A stretch of DNA of 64,000 bases from Bathymodiolus brooksi (GCA_963680875.1 OY804580.1:116191534-116255533); one strand, 5' to 3'. Shown: positions 1 to 11,395, numbered from the stretch's first letter. Notes: generated by a model not told the origin, from the sequence alone. A program made the numbers and translations.

Positions 1-79
1 ACCATAGGGGTATTCACAAGCCGTAAATAGATGTAATGTATGTGTTACGGAAGTAAAGAAACTAACTTCATTATTTCAG

Positions 80-316
80 GTTAGACCACTAGTGACTGCC
101 TCTGAGGACTCGTTGTTAAAGATTCTGAGGTTGTTGATAGATGGAATTCAATTAGATCTCATTGAGATTTATGCTGATATTTCATTATCTGGCTACAAGA
201 TGCTTGTTAAAGATGTTTTTGATCAAAACAAAATATTTGAAGTAATGAGTATTCCTCAAACGCCAGAAAATCTTGCAGCCAACAGTTCATATTCAGATAT
301 GACGGTGATTTTTATG
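80..316 (+). CDS. Putative internal exon A of polycystin-1-like gene
   Basis: This is an open 79-codon segment bounded by a good acceptor (TTATTTCAG before position 80) and a donor (TTTATG then GTAAGT after 316), phase 0 at both ends. It encodes a mostly helical, acidic, soluble-looking stretch with one sequon-like NSS near its end and no domain I can name. I place it in the polycystin-1-like gene because it is on the same strand, ends in phase 0, and the next candidate exon (4,398) starts in phase 0. In that family the region between REJ and GAIN is poorly conserved, which would fit. It could instead belong to a different gene that enters the window from the left; the link is inference. Confidence 0.5.
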
Positions 317-366
317 GTAAGTATTACACAGACAAACCTGCCTTAGAGGGTACCTCTATATAACAG

Positions 367-627
367 AGGGCCCGGGTGGTTCAATGAGTTAGGTAGTTGG
401 ATTACCTAGCAACTCATACAAGCATATCACCATTACGGCATAGGTTCGCCCCCGGCTTTGTAAATCACAAAAAGATTGAACTCGCCTCGCAGCCGCAAGT
501 GATAAAGTTTACCAGTTATTTGCCCATGGTCGGTGGTTCTCTCCGGGTACTCCAGCTTCTTCCACCATTACAACTGGTCGCCATGACATAGCTGAAATAT
601 TGCTGAAAGTGGCGCTAAACACCAAAA
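367..627 (+). mobile_element. tRNA-derived SINE (SINE-1 type)
   Basis: The head resembles a pol III promoter: an A-box-like GGTGGTTCAATGAGTTAGG and a B-box-like GGTTCGCCCCC. The tail carries the segment seen in all SINE-1 copies here: GATAAAGTTT, a GGTCGGTGGTTCTCTCCGG block, and a terminal GAAAGTGGCGCTAAACACC. The copy at 16,636-16,905 is nearly its exact reverse complement over the whole length, including the head, so these two form a subfamily. From memory the tail is widespread in molluscan SINEs. Confidence 0.75.
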
Positions 628-687
628 TTCAAATTGAAATTTTACATAGCAAGTCACTGTCTATAAATGACAGTCTTACAGTTATGT

Positions 688-708
688 GACAAAAGTAGTT
701 CACGTTTA
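688..708. repeat. Left terminal inverted repeat core of Tc1 element
   Basis: GTGACAAAAGTAGTTCACGTT pairs with 2,008-2,028 in inverted orientation with one mismatch; this is the best conserved part of the terminal repeat. Confidence 0.85.
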
Positions 709-796
709 CGACGTCACTCTAAGTTATGCGGTTGAAGTTTGTTGATGTTGCACAAGCTATAGCTTGATAATAAATAAAATTATACTCACCAAACTT

Positions 797-1827
797 TCAG
801 TATTTAGTAGCATGACCTTTAGCTTTAACAACATGTCTTAGTCGTCTTGGAAGAGATCGATATAAGTTTGACATGTACACACTTGAAATGGAATACCAAA
901 TTCTTGTTACGGCGCGGATTATGTCACCCTTGGAATGAATGGTGTGTTGTTTCCGTTGTAGTCGTATTTTAATTAATCTCCAAATGTTTTCGATTATATT
1001 AGGATCTGGAGATTGGGATGGCCAATCAAGACAATCGACATCATTGTTATCTTTCCACAATTGTGTCTGTACTGACTGATGTACCTGGGCGTTGTCATCT
1101 TGGAAAATCCACTGATTATTTTCGAATTTTGCAACGACTGGCCAAAGATTATTATCAAGGATGTCTATGTACTTGGACGAGTTAATATTTCCTTCTACAT
1201 CTGTGATTGTACCAACTCCGTCTTTACATATACACCCCCAAAACATTACAGACACACGGGCGCCGCCATTACGACTTCCATACAATCATAAACGGCGTGT
1301 TCCACCTTTCCTCGGATTTCCACCACACATACACACGTGAATTTTTCCCTAACACCACCTGCATTTCATCAGAAAATATTATTTTATTCCATTGTTCTTG
1401 TATTGTCCAGTGTAGTCTATTTCGGCACACGATTTTTTCTATTTTTCAACGAAAATGTCAGTGTTTTCGCAACAATTCTTCTGTGTAAGCCATTTTTACT
1501 CAGTCGTCTTTGAATTGACCTTTTACAAATCGGAACTGGAACAGACTGATTAAATTCATTCATCAAATCGCGTAAGCTTCTTCTACGATCCTGTTTTACA
1601 AGCCTTATCAATGCACGCTCACCGTGCTTGCTCGTAGATCTAGGGCGATCTGTTCGCGGCTTATTTTCTATATTTTCCCGTTGATCAAATCTTTTAAAAA
1701 ATTTAGACACTGCAGATCGACTAAATCCAATTATCTTTCGATTTCTGTTTTTTTTAAATCCATCCTGGTGTAGCCGTACTACTTGCCGTTTTTGGTCAGG
1801 GCTTATCTCCTTTGTTTTTCTAGTCAT
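797..1827 (-). pseudogene. Tc1-family transposase, frameshifted
   Basis: The protein would cut and paste the element through a DDE nuclease. The N-terminal third (1,417-1,827) has the paired-like helix-turn-helix: SPDQKRQVVRLHQDG, then FSRSAVSKFFKRF, followed by a basic linker. The middle lies in another frame and contains the first catalytic Asp in IIFSDEMQ (about 1,364-1,390). The C-terminal part (797-1,285), in a third frame, has VMFWGC, the second Asp in QDDNAQVH and the catalytic Glu in PNIIENIW; 34 residues separate that Asp and Glu, so it is DD34E. All catalytic residues survive, but two frameshifts (near 1,417 and 1,285) prevent one protein. A stop ends each segment. Confidence 0.9.
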
Positions 1828-2007
1828 GTTTGAAACTCCCTTTTTGCAGCATTTACGCTTTGTGTACGCGCGTCGAAATTACGTCACTAGCGCGTCATAT
1901 TTAGTAAATTATCATGTCTAAAGTTGGTTACGTAATGATCAATGTCAAAAAAGTTATATACAACCGAAGTACATTCTTATCTGGTAGCGTGCCTTTGTGT
2001 ACACAAA

Positions 2008-2028
2008 ACGTGAAATACTTTTGTCACC
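2008..2028. repeat. Right terminal inverted repeat core of Tc1 element
   Basis: AACGTGAAATACTTTTGTCAC is the inverted partner of 688-708. The TA target site follows at 2,035. Confidence 0.85.
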
Positions 2029-2387
2029 TGAGTGTATGTTTCCCACTAATGAATAGTGCATATAATAGTAACCTGTATGTAAAGGGCAACTGTTCATAAA
2101 GGGCACATTTTCAGGTTTCCCTCGGGTGCCTTTTATACACCGGTTTGATTATACAAGTGTAACGATTGATATTATCGCTAAGATTTACTAATATGCTATT
2201 ATGATCACATTGGTTTTCTTTATCGTTGCCATGGTTTCCACAGTGAATCTCATTCAACTCATAAAATCAAACTATTTACGTTTTTTATTATTATAGTTGC
2301 AGCTAAGTCATATAAACTTTCTCAGTTTTAGAAAAAGAAATGACATTCACTCACTGATGTTTAATTGGGTTCTTCGTGTTGCAATCT

Positions 2388-2505
2388 TTAGTAATTCGAG
2401 TAGTGTGTATTGACCATCGGCTTTGTTCTACTGATCATTACATTATTTCTGCTTTTACAATTTACGACCTCTGTTTACCCATTTGAGATCTTCAACCTTT
2501 TATTA
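2388..2505 (+). repeat. Diverged family A fragment
   Basis: The stretch with TTTACGACCTCTGTTTACCC and GAGATCTTCAACC resembles the distal end of family A (compare 41,420-41,503). It is short and diverged. Confidence 0.4.
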
Positions 2506-2772
2506 GATATAATGCATCAAATCGCATTAAGCTATTTCATATATATGCTTCGTACAGGCTGACTGGTTCATATATATGTACATAATACACAGACCTACCT
2601 CTCCTGTGAATTCAATTTATTTCTGAATGTGTTCTTGAAGGTTAAGTTCACTTTGAAAGAAATGTTAAACAGTTATAATTGTGAAGTTATTGACCATCAA
2701 TGTTCAAATTTTCTTTTTTGATTTTAGCAGTTTTTGCTTCTCGTTTTAATTTCACGAGTAAGATATTTTGTA

Positions 2773-2999
2773 TGAAGAGTTTGAAGATGCCAAAGGGAAG
2801 TAATCAGAATCCGTACATCGAAGAAGAAAAGAAAACACCAATGGCCAAAAGAAAATGTACAAAAGGACAAACAACGATCTACAAAACATACATATAAAAC
2901 TAAAGATCGAGAAACACGAACCCCACTAAAAACCGGGGGTGAACTCAGGTGCTCAGGAAGGGTAGGCAGTTTCTGCTCCACTGGCGCACCCGTCGTGTA
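2773..2999 (-). repeat. Family A dispersed repeat (retroelement 3' sequence)
   Basis: This copy runs from GAAGAGTTTGAAGATGCCAA to GCACCCGTCGTGT and contains the signature CCGGGGGTGAACTCAGGTGC. At least ten more copies lie in this window. At 25 kb and 33 kb the same sequence directly adjoins Penelope-like reverse transcriptase relics, so I read family A as the 3' non-coding part of that retroelement. From memory it is very abundant in mytilid genomes. Confidence 0.8.
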
Positions 3000-3154
3000 T
3001 GTCAGTTGAAATGTGAAGAATATCTACTTCATCAAATCAAATTAAGTCGGCATATAGGTGACGTTTTCTATGCTAGCAAAAATAAAATTTCAAAATGTAG
3101 TTTCCACGCCATCTTCTGAGTTTGTAACATTGCATGATGTTCTTATATGGGGCC

Positions 3155-3425
3155 CCGGGACCGTTGTGGTCGTGATCGAATGGTAGTGGAATTTACAACT
3201 ACCTGTGCAATAAGTACCTATCACTATTAAAGTTATGAGTACGAACCTTGTTCATGACGAGGTGTACTCGATACAACATAATGTGATAAAGTTTGTCAGT
3301 GCCCTGCGACAGGTTGGTAGTTTTCTTTGGGTACCCCGGTTACCTCAACTAATAAAACTGACCGCCACTATATTACTGATATATTGTTCAAAGTGGCGCT
3401 AAACACCATAAACCAAACCAAGCCT
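3155..3425 (+). mobile_element. SINE-1 copy
   Basis: Head: GGACCGTTGTGGTCGTGATCG, then an ATGAGTACGAACC B-box relic. Tail: GATAAAGTTTGTCAGTG, ACTGACCGCCAC and AAAGTGGCGCTAAACACC. A moderately diverged copy. Confidence 0.8.
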
Positions 3426-3518
3426 ATGAGGTCCCGTATTAATGATTTCAGATAACATTTTGAACAACAAACTATTGGATGAAAGCTAAGGTAATTGATC
3501 ATTTATTTTAATAAATAA

Positions 3519-4063
3519 TGGGGAATATTCAGCCAGATTTAACTCTAAAACATATTCCGAGTGGGAATATTCAGCCAGATTTAACTCTAAAACATATTCC
3601 GAGTGGGAATATTCAGCCAGATTTAACTCTAAAACATATTCCGAGTGGGAATATTCAGCCAGATTTAACTCTAAAACATATTCCGAGTGGGAATATTCAG
3701 CCAGATTTAACTCTAAAACATATTCCGAGTGGGAATATTCAGCCAGATTTAACTCTAAAACATATTCCGAGTGGGAATATTCAGCCAGATTTAACTCTAA
3801 AACATATTCCGAGTGGGAATATTCAGCCAGATTTAACTCTAAAACATATTCCGAGTGGGAATATTCAGCCAGATTTAACTCTAAAACATATTCCGAGTGG
3901 GAATATTCAGCCAGATTTAACTCTAAAACATATTACGAGTGGGAATATTCAGCCAGATTTAACTCTAAAACATATTCCGAGTGGGAATATTCAGCCAGAT
4001 TTAACTCTAAAACATATTCCGAGTGGGAATATTCAGCCAGATTTAACTCTAAAACATATTCCA
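3519..4063 (+). repeat. 42-bp minisatellite, about 13 copies
   Basis: Thirteen near-identical 42-bp units (GGGAATATTCAGCC, then AGATTTAACTC, then CATATTCCGAGT). Only one unit near 3,932 shows a visible change (CCGAGT to ACGAGT). Because 42 is a multiple of three, one frame stays open and would encode GNIQPDLTLKHIPS repeated 13 times after an ATG at 3,518. I see no signal peptide, splice context or neighbour supporting translation, so I call it a repeat, not a gene. Confidence 0.93.
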
Positions 4064-4091
4064 TTATACGTTTGTCCTTGTATTTGAATTC

Positions 4092-4300
4092 AAAAATATA
4101 TTAATTATATTCTATGTATATCTACCCGGCTTAGGTACTTAATTGAAAGCTGCTAAGAATAAAAATATATTAATTCTATTCTATGTATATCTACCCGGCT
4201 TAGGTACTTAATTGAAAGCTGCTAAGAATAAAAATATATTAATTCTATTCTATGTATATCTACCCGGCTTAGGTACTTAATTGAAAGCTGCTAAGAATAC
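4092..4300 (+). repeat. 69-bp tandem repeat, three copies
   Basis: Units start at 4,092, 4,161 and 4,230 and share TATGTATATCTACCCGGC and TACTTAATTGAAAGCTGC. They directly follow the 42-bp array and end about 100 bp before exon B. Confidence 0.9.
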
Positions 4301-4397
4301 AAAGCTACCCGGTACAAAGTTACTGCTGCTGTCAAACTAGATAGTCTTCTGCATTTTCACAATATTATATTTTTTATCCTTTCTTTCTTGTTCACAG

Positions 4398-4842
4398 ATG
4401 ATATCTTGTACAGAAAATTTATACAGTTTTATACCGGATCCTTTTGGAATTAATGCGGGTATCTACAAGACATACCTGGTAGATATAAATGGTGATAATG
4501 TGGAGATTTTTAATGCCATTGATTATTTTGTGGATTCTACTTTTAATCCGTATGATACCAGTAACGTGATACCACCACCAATAAATGGCTCAGAAAACCT
4601 TGAAGCAACGTTTGATTTTGGAACGGAAAATGGCATTGTCAGTATTGTGTTGAGTAGTATGCAAATATGTACGACAACTGTTGCCTCAACAAATACCTCG
4701 TTTGATATCGTTACAAAAGGACTAGACACAATCCTATCAGACGGCTCGCCATCCAATATTGATGCCCACTTCATAAATCAAACAATCTCCTTCTTAGCAT
4801 CTCCACCGAATCCACCCATGAATCTCTTTGTTCACTGTGAAG
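4398..4842 (+). CDS. Putative exon B of polycystin-1-like gene (pre-GAIN/GAIN-like region)
   Basis: The exon opens after CTTGTTCACAG in phase 0 and has a good donor at 4,843 (GAAG then GTAGGG), leaving phase 1, which fits the next exon at 8,621. The protein is an extracellular-type segment with sequons (NGSE, NTSF, NQTI), beta-rich, resembling in spacing the GAIN-like region of polycystin-1 proteins (an NPY...-type start, then alternating beta strands), though no diagnostic motif is present. If the donor is not used, the frame continues to a TAA at 4,878-4,880 and would give a short soluble terminal exon. That stop lies inside the first unit of the 53-bp array. Membership of the polycystin gene is inference. 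Confidence 0.55.
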
Positions 4843-4867
4843 GTAGGGGAAATTATAGCATTAGTCT

Positions 4868-7790
4868 CATTTCAGTCTAAAGTGTTCATTACGTAACTAA
4901 ATAGATTCACTGTACATATTAAGCTTACTCTAAAATGTGCATTGTGTAACTTAATAGACTCACTGTACATGTTCAGTTTACTCTAAAGTATTCAATATGT
5001 AACTAAATAGACTCACTGTACATGTTCAGTTTACTCTAAAGTGTTCATTATGTAACTAAATATACTCACTCGTACAAGTTCAGTTTATTCTAAAGTGTTC
5101 ATTACGTAGCTTAATAGACTCACTGTACATGTTCAGTTTACTCTAAAGTGTTCATTACATAACTAAATAGACTCACTGTACATGTTCAGTATACTCTAAA
5201 GTGTTCATTACATAACTTAATAGACTCACTGTACATGTTCAGTTTACTCTAAAGTGTTCATTATGTAACTTAATAGACTAACTGTACATGTTCAGTTTAC
5301 TCTAAAATATTCATTATGTAACCTAATAGATTCACTCTACATGTTCAGTTTACTCTAAAGTGTTCCTTATGTAACTTAATAGACTCACTGTACATGTTCA
5401 GTTTACTCTAAAGTGTTCATTATGTAATTTAATAGACTCACTGTACATGTTCAGCTTACTCTAAAGTGTTCATTATGTAACTTAATAGACTCACTGTACA
5501 TCTTCAGTTTACTCTAAAGTGTTCATTACGTAACTTAATAGATTCACTGTACATCTTCAGTTTACTCTAAAGTGTTCATTATGTAACTTAATAGACTCAC
5601 TGTACATGTTCAGTTTACTCTAAAGTGTTCATTATGTAATTTAATAGACTCACTGTACATCTTCAGTTTACTCTAAAGTGTTCATTACGTAACATAATAG
5701 ACTCACTGTACATGTTCAGTTTACTCTAAAGTGTTCATTATGTAACTTAATAGACTCACTGTACATGTTCAGTTTACTCTAAAGTGTACATTGCGTAACA
5801 TAATAGACTCACTGTACATCTTCAGTTTACTCTAAATTGTTCATTACGTAACTTAATAGACTCACTGTACATCTTCCGTTTACTCTAAAGTGTTCATTAC
5901 GTAACTTAATAGACTCACTGTACATGCTAAGTTTACTCTAAAGTGTTCATTATGTAACTTAATAGGCTCACTGTACATGTTCATTTTACTCTAAAGTGTG
6001 CATTACGTAACTTAATAGACTCACTGTACATCTTCAGTTTACTCTAAAGTGTTCATTACGTAGCTTAATAGACTCACTGTACATCTTCAGTTTACTCTAA
6101 AGTGTTCATTACGTAACTTAATAGACTCACTGTACATGTTCAGTTTACTCTAAAGTGTTCATTATGTAACTAAATAGACTCACTGTACATGTTCATTTTA
6201 CTCTAAATTGTGCATTACGTAACTTAATAGACTCACTGTACATCTTCAGTTTACTCTAAATTGTTCATTACGTAACTTAATAGACTCACTGTACATCTTC
6301 AGTTTACTCTAAAGTGTTCATTACGTAACTTAATAGACTCACTGTACATGCTAAGTTTACTCTAAAGTGTTCATTATGTAACTTAATAGACTCACTGTAC
6401 ATGTTCATTTTACTCTAAAGTGTGCATTACGTAACTTAATAGACTCACTGTACATCTTCAGTTTACTCTAAAGTGTTCATTACGTAGCTTAATAGACTCA
6501 CTGTACATCTTCAGTTTACTCTAAAGTGTTCATTACGTAACTTAATAGACTCACTGTACATGTTCAGCTTACTCTAAAGTGTTCATTATGTAACTAAATA
6601 GACTCACTGTACATGTTCATTTTACTCTAAATTGTGCATTACGTAACTTAATAGACTCACTGTACATCTTCAGTTTACTCTAAATTGTTCATTACGTAAC
6701 TTAATAGACTCACTGTACATCTTCAGTTTACTCTAAAGTGTTCATTACGTAACTTAATAGACTCACTGTACATGTTCATTTTACTCTAAAGTGTTCATTA
6801 CGTAACTTAATAGACTCACTGTACATGTTCAGTTTACTCTAAAGTGTTCATTCATTACGTAACTTAATAGACTCACTGTACATCTTCAGTTTACTCTAAA
6901 GTGTTAATTACGTAACTTAATAGACTCACTCTACATGTTCAGTTTACTCTAAAGTGTTCATTATGTAACTTAATAGACTCACTGTACATGTTCAGTTTAC
7001 TCTAAAGTGTTCATTATGTAGCTTAATAGATTCACTCGTATAAGTTCACTTTACTCCAAAGTTTTCATTAAGTAGCTAAATATACTCACTCATACATGTT
7101 CAGTTTACTCTAAAGTATTCATTATGCATTATAATAGACTCACTGTACATGTTAAGTTTACTCTAAAGTGTTCATTATGTAACTTAATAGACTCACTCGT
7201 ACAAGTTCAGTTTACTCTAAAGTATTCATTATATATTATAACATACTCACTCGTACAGATTTAGCTTACTCTAAAGTGTTCATTATGTAACTTAATAGTC
7301 TCACTCGTACAGGTTTAGCTTACTCTAAAGTGTTCATTCTGTAACTAAATATATTCACTCGTACATGTTCAGTTTACTCTAAAGTGTTCGTTCTCTAGCT
7401 TAATATACTCCTCGTACATGTTCAGTTTACTCTAAAGTGTTCATTCTGTAACTAAATAGATTCACTCGTACATGTTCAGTTTATTCTAAAGTGTTCATTC
7501 TGTAGCATAATAGACTTACTCGTACAGGTTTAGTTTACTCTAAAGTGTTCATTCTGTAGCTAAATATACTCACTCGTACATGTTCAGCTTACTCTAAAGT
7601 GTTCATTATGTAACTTAATAGACTCACTCGTACAAGTTTAATTTACTCTAAAGTGCTCATTACGTAGCTTGATAGACTCACTCGTACAAGTTCAGTTTAC
7701 TCTAAAGTGTTCATTACGTAGCTTAAAAGACTCACTCATACAAGTTCAGTTTACTCTAAAGTGTTCATTAGGTAACTTGATAGATTCACT
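4868..7790 (+). repeat. 53-bp minisatellite, about 55 copies
   Basis: Each unit has GTTCATTACGTAACTTAATA, GACTCACTGTACATG and TTCAGTTTACTCTAAAGT. The array begins exactly at the end of the exon B reading frame: the words TTTCAG, CTAAAGTGTTCATTACG there are already a unit. The middle is fairly homogeneous; the right third is more diverged, with CTCACTCGTACAAGTT variants and ATTCTGTAGC variants. A local recurrent block of several units is visible between about 5,800 and 6,750. Confidence 0.93.
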
Positions 7791-8254
7791 CTTAGAAAAG
7801 TATATAAATATAGAATCGCCTTCGGAAAACTTTACAAAATCCGATATGTAATTTCCGTATAAGCTTGTGCAAGGTTAAACTCCATCTGAAGTCGATTCTA
7901 TATTTCTACATTTCTGTGCTAGTTAAGATGGCGGAACAAAGGGCGGAGTTATGAACAATAAATATTTATCCCTTTTAGGACGTCAATACAAATATTCAAA
8001 TATAATTAACTATAGGAGCCTAAGAAAAATATTTATTTAACCGAACAGAATTGTACTTATTCGGGTAGCTCTACAGATGGGATCATAACACCTGAAAGAC
8101 TCGATCTCATTTGTATTCGGAATTCGCACGTTCACAAACGGGTAATATCCGTAACTCTATAGTGAAAAAAGACGATAAGAACTAATGTTCCGAAGCTAAT
8201 TGAATGCTAATTTTTGCTCAGTAATATATAAAGGTTAGAATAGGGCGTTATTAT
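7791..8254. other. Intronic stretch, no feature recognised
   Basis: Unique-looking AT-rich sequence between the 53-bp array and a family C copy. I see no conserved open frame or structure in it. Confidence 0.5.
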
Positions 8255-8480
8255 TACAAATAAACACTAGAGAAACCAGAAAAGGACACCCATGAATGGA
8301 CCATCCATATACACAGGCATCATTGCACAAAAGACACAGAATGAAGACAAGCAAAGCAAATAATACAATACCAAATGCTAAAATGTTGAGCAACGCGGAC
8401 TTCACAAGAACCAAACTAACAACAAACAAAACACAAAACAACAACAAAACAAAATCAAAAAACAAAACAAAGCAAAACAT
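8255..8480 (+). repeat. Family C dispersed repeat, A-rich
   Basis: Begins AATAAACACTAGAGAAACC and continues into an A-rich AACAACAAAACAAAATC tract. Related sequence lies at 38,285-38,425 (same direction) and 19,318-19,545 (opposite direction), sharing the words AATAAACGTTAGAGAA and ATGGACAATCC or close variants. The family is unclassified. Confidence 0.6.
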
Positions 8481-8620
8481 GAAAAAAACAAAAAACCAGG
8501 TGGTGAAACAAGGTGTTGTCTAGGGTTAAGCAAATACCGTTTCTTATAATTCAGATACAACAAACATCATGAATCATAAACATATTAGTTACCTTATTTT
8601 AATTGAACATGTGTTTTCAG

Positions 8621-9172
8621 CTTGTATGCAAACAGCAGACGTCATTTTTGTAATCGATGCTTCTGCCAGTGTAGGAACGAGTAATTTTGTGGAGATGAAA
8701 AATTTCGTTTCTACTTTAGTAATGTCTATGCAAGTTGGATCAAATAGCGTCAGGGTAGGCGTGATGACATTTTCTACAACGCCATCCGTCATCTTCCATC
8801 TCGACCAATATTATGATCCTAACGTCATGGTAACTGAGATAATGGCAGCACCCTATACAAGTTTAAATACGTATACTGGACTTGCTATGGAAGCGGTTAG
8901 GACTTCCATGCTTCCACGTGCACGTAATAACGTTCAGAAACTTGTGATATTGTTAGCAGATGGCCTTTCTGCCGACCGGATGTTGTTGTATAGTGAGTCA
9001 GATTCAATGAAAGCTGATGGTGTAGAAATTGTCTGTATTGGTATCAATATCTATGACGATGACGAATTCATGACAATAAGCAGTAACCCAGATAGTTCGT
9101 ACTTCTTTAAAGTTTCTTCTTTCACGCTACTGAACGATCTTGCAGGAAATATAGTGAATGAAATATGTGCTG
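8621..9172 (+). CDS. Von Willebrand factor A domain exon (candidate exon C)
   Basis: One exon encodes a whole VWA domain of 184 residues. Boundaries are GTGTTTTCAG before 8,621 and GCTG then GTAAGT after 9,172, phase 1 at both ends, the usual symmetrical module class for extracellular VWA exons. The metal-site motif is complete: DASAS after the first strand (VIFVIDASAS), the Thr in NTYTGLA, and the Asp in LLADG. Two end cysteines (ACMQ at the start, EICAG at the end) are typical of collagen/matrilin-type VWA modules. It lies between polycystin exon candidates with matching phase on both sides. It may be a real part of that gene, an alternatively used cassette, or a stray exon; the domain call itself is firm. 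Confidence 0.9.
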
Positions 9173-9589
9173 GTAAGTAAATCATAATATTTCACTAAGA
9201 ATTTTAAATACAATTATCCTGCTATAAAAAATCTGTAAAATTAACATGTTCTTTTTTATTTTGGATACTAATTATGTACATGTCAAAGGCCACTTTAACA
9301 TGGCTACGTTCGGAATGTACTTCAGATACATCTGTTAAACACTGATTTAATTTCTAATTCACTTACGTCATTATGATTATTAGTTCGCGTAAAATCTGCG
9401 CATGTTTTCAAACCTCTCATTTCATATATGCGATTTTGAATCAACATTTTGTTTAAATAACTGTCTCATATTATCTTTCAAAGCGTTTTTTCACACATAT
9501 CAATACAATGTTGGAAATTATTCTGTTTCGTGCTAACAGATGACGAGATATTGTATTTGTAATATGAGTTAGTACGTGAGTGATTGATT
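9173..9589. other. Intronic stretch, no feature recognised
   Basis: AT-rich sequence after the VWA exon. Nothing recognisable on either strand. Confidence 0.5.
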
Positions 9590-9912
9590 CTTGTTTAACG
9601 CTAAATGAGCAATTTTTGCAGCTATATCATGGTGAGAACAAGTTACATTCGATGAGATGATAATGATGTCTGCATTGTGCTTATTTGGACCTTTACATTG
9701 CTAGTTTACTAAGATAACAGTCTGTGAAAGTCATATCGGTCCACTCGGACACACATTATTTCGAGCCAAACAGTCTAAATATGCTCTTACTCCTTAATAA
9801 TGTGTGTTTATCAAAGAAGCAGCAAATACCAATTTCATAATCTCTGGCTTGACCCTACCAAGGCTCGAACCCACATTCCATCACATACGAGGCGAGGACG
9901 CTTACTACCACC
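9590..9912 (-). mobile_element. tRNA-related SINE (SINE-3 type)
   Basis: On the minus strand a B-box-like GGGTTCGAGCC lies near 9,855 and the tail contains the complement of TGCAGCTATATCATGG. A related, diverged copy lies at 15,940-16,290; both share GATGAGATGATAATGA-type sequence, a TAACAGTC..TG word and CACTCGGACACAC. Confidence 0.6.
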
Positions 9913-10075
9913 ATCTATATATTTTTTGCAATATGATTTGAATTCAAAGGTGACCATTGTTTCCTTATTTTGTCTTCCAACAAGCTCTGTGTACAATCTC
10001 AGACTAAATGATGGTAAAGATCCTCTGCTCTGTTTTTGTATCACTAGTACTAGTATTGTACATATGATAATTCTT

Positions 10076-10292
10076 ACTAGTGGAGCAGGAACTGCTTATC
10101 CTTCCGGAGCACCTGAGTTCACCCCCGGTTTTTAGTGGAGTTCGTGTTACTCGATCTTTTGTTCTTATGCGTATGTTTTGTAGATCGTTGCTGGTTCTTT
10201 TGTACTTTTTCTTTTGGCCATTGTATTGTCTGTTCTTCTTCGATATATGGATTCTGATTACCCGTTTGGTATCTTCAAACTCTTCGTATGTA
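10076..10292 (+). repeat. Family A repeat copy
   Basis: Reads in the retroelement sense: CTAGTGGAGCAGGAACTGC, CACCTGAGTTCACCCCCGG, TTTTGGCCATTGTATTGTC, ending TATCTTCAAACTCTTC. It is a nearly intact example and useful as a reference for the family. Confidence 0.85.
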
Positions 10293-10980
10293 TTAAGTTC
10301 AAGCTTATGGCCGAACGTTTGGAAAACAACACTGTCATCCACTTAAATGTGAGAGTCAGCATTTTACTCACATGTAGAAGACACTTACATGACGGCATCA
10401 TTTCACTAAGATGGACGTTCGGGTCCATACAACAAGTTTAACCACGCCAATGTTTATTGAAGCGCAGGTGTGCCAAGTCTGGAAAGTAGGCCATCAGGTA
10501 TATGTATTAAGAGGATTAATTGTACCTCTATTTCTACGGTTTTCTAGACGGAGATAAAAACTGTTCTGTCCATGGTTTTTTTTCTTCATTTTATTACTTG
10601 TAAAATATCTTATATACGTGTAAAGACAATATGCATACATGGTCGACAAATATAAATTTACTTGTGCGAACTTTAGAAACAGATAGGAAAGCGAAACGTT
10701 GACAGCGTCAAAAAGCACGAATTTTTATAAAAAAAATAATTATTATTTTATTTTTAAAAGAGCACTCTGTAATGTCCGCTCTTATGCTGTTGACGTTTCT
10801 TACCATGGATCAAGGTGAATTAGGTACCAGAAAAACTATATCTTGCTCAGTGACGGTATATAACAAAGCAATATCCAGTCAATGCAGTTTGATTTCTCAA
10901 ATAGAACCAGTGCAGAATACAATTATGTAAGCCTCTCATCATGTTAATATTGACTGATGCTATATTGATAAACAAATACA
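10293..10980. other. Intronic stretch, no feature recognised
   Basis: Sequence between a family A and a family B copy. Includes an A/T-rich run at 10,725-10,760. No gene or structure recognised. Confidence 0.45.
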
Positions 10981-11395
10981 AATACGTAGATATCAAAGTG
11001 TGCACGACGCGTTTCTTGAATGACCTTCAGCGGGTATCGCGAAGTCAAAATATTTGAAAGCCAAATAATTAAAAAGATCTTTAGGAACAAGAACACCAAA
11101 GGGTCTAAACAATATAGCCAATATCGGCTAGGGTCCCCTATATCTGAAGGAGGTTAGGGCCACCTATGCAGATGTATCTGAGGGAGGCTAGGGTCACCTA
11201 TACAAATGTACCTGAGGGAAACGAGGGTCACATATATAAATGTACCTGAGGGGGGCTAGGGTCACCTATACAAATGTACCTGAGGGAGGCTAGGGTCACC
11301 TATACAAATGTACCCGAGGGAGGCAAGGATCACCTATACAAATGTACCTGAGGGGGGCTAGGGTCACCTATTCAAATGTACCTGAGGGAGGAGTA
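10981..11395 (+). repeat. Family B repeat with 34-bp tandem expansion
   Basis: Starts with the family B head (ACGTAGATATCAAAG, GCACGACGCGTTTCTTG) and continues to GGGTCTAAACAATATAGCC. The distal module is then amplified: about seven to eight units of roughly 34 bp with GGTCACCTATACAAATG and TACCTGAGGGAGGCTAG from about 11,125 to 11,395. Confidence 0.85.

Larger units (their letters stand above)
679..2034 (-). mobile_element. Tc1-type DNA transposon, full length but decayed
   Basis: The element is bounded by imperfect terminal inverted repeats and a TA dinucleotide on each side (677-678 and 2,035-2,036), the hallmark of Tc1/mariner insertion. Left end CAGTTATGTGACAAAAGTAG matches the complement of the right end, CACTCAGGTGACAAAAGTAT. 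Length is about 1.36 kb, normal for Tc1. It holds one transposase gene on the minus strand, broken by two frameshifts. It lies in the presumed first intron of the polycystin-like gene. Confidence 0.88.
317..4397 (+). other. Presumed intron A-B, filled with repeats
   Basis: This 4.1-kb stretch lies between two phase-0 exon candidates. It holds a SINE, a complete but dead Tc1 element, a family A repeat, a second SINE, a 42-bp array and a 69-bp array, each listed separately. I see no conserved coding sequence outside the transposase. Confidence 0.45.

Noticed and set aside
3518..4087. Open frame of 189 codons made of a 14-residue repeat (GNIQPDLTLKHIPS)
   Set aside because: It is the direct consequence of a 42-bp tandem array whose unit is a multiple of three. 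Nearly identical units, no signal peptide, no splice or promoter context.
10004..10346. Overlapping open frames on both strands near 10.1-10.3 kb
   Set aside because: They are readings of a family A copy; similar frames recur in every copy with different stops.
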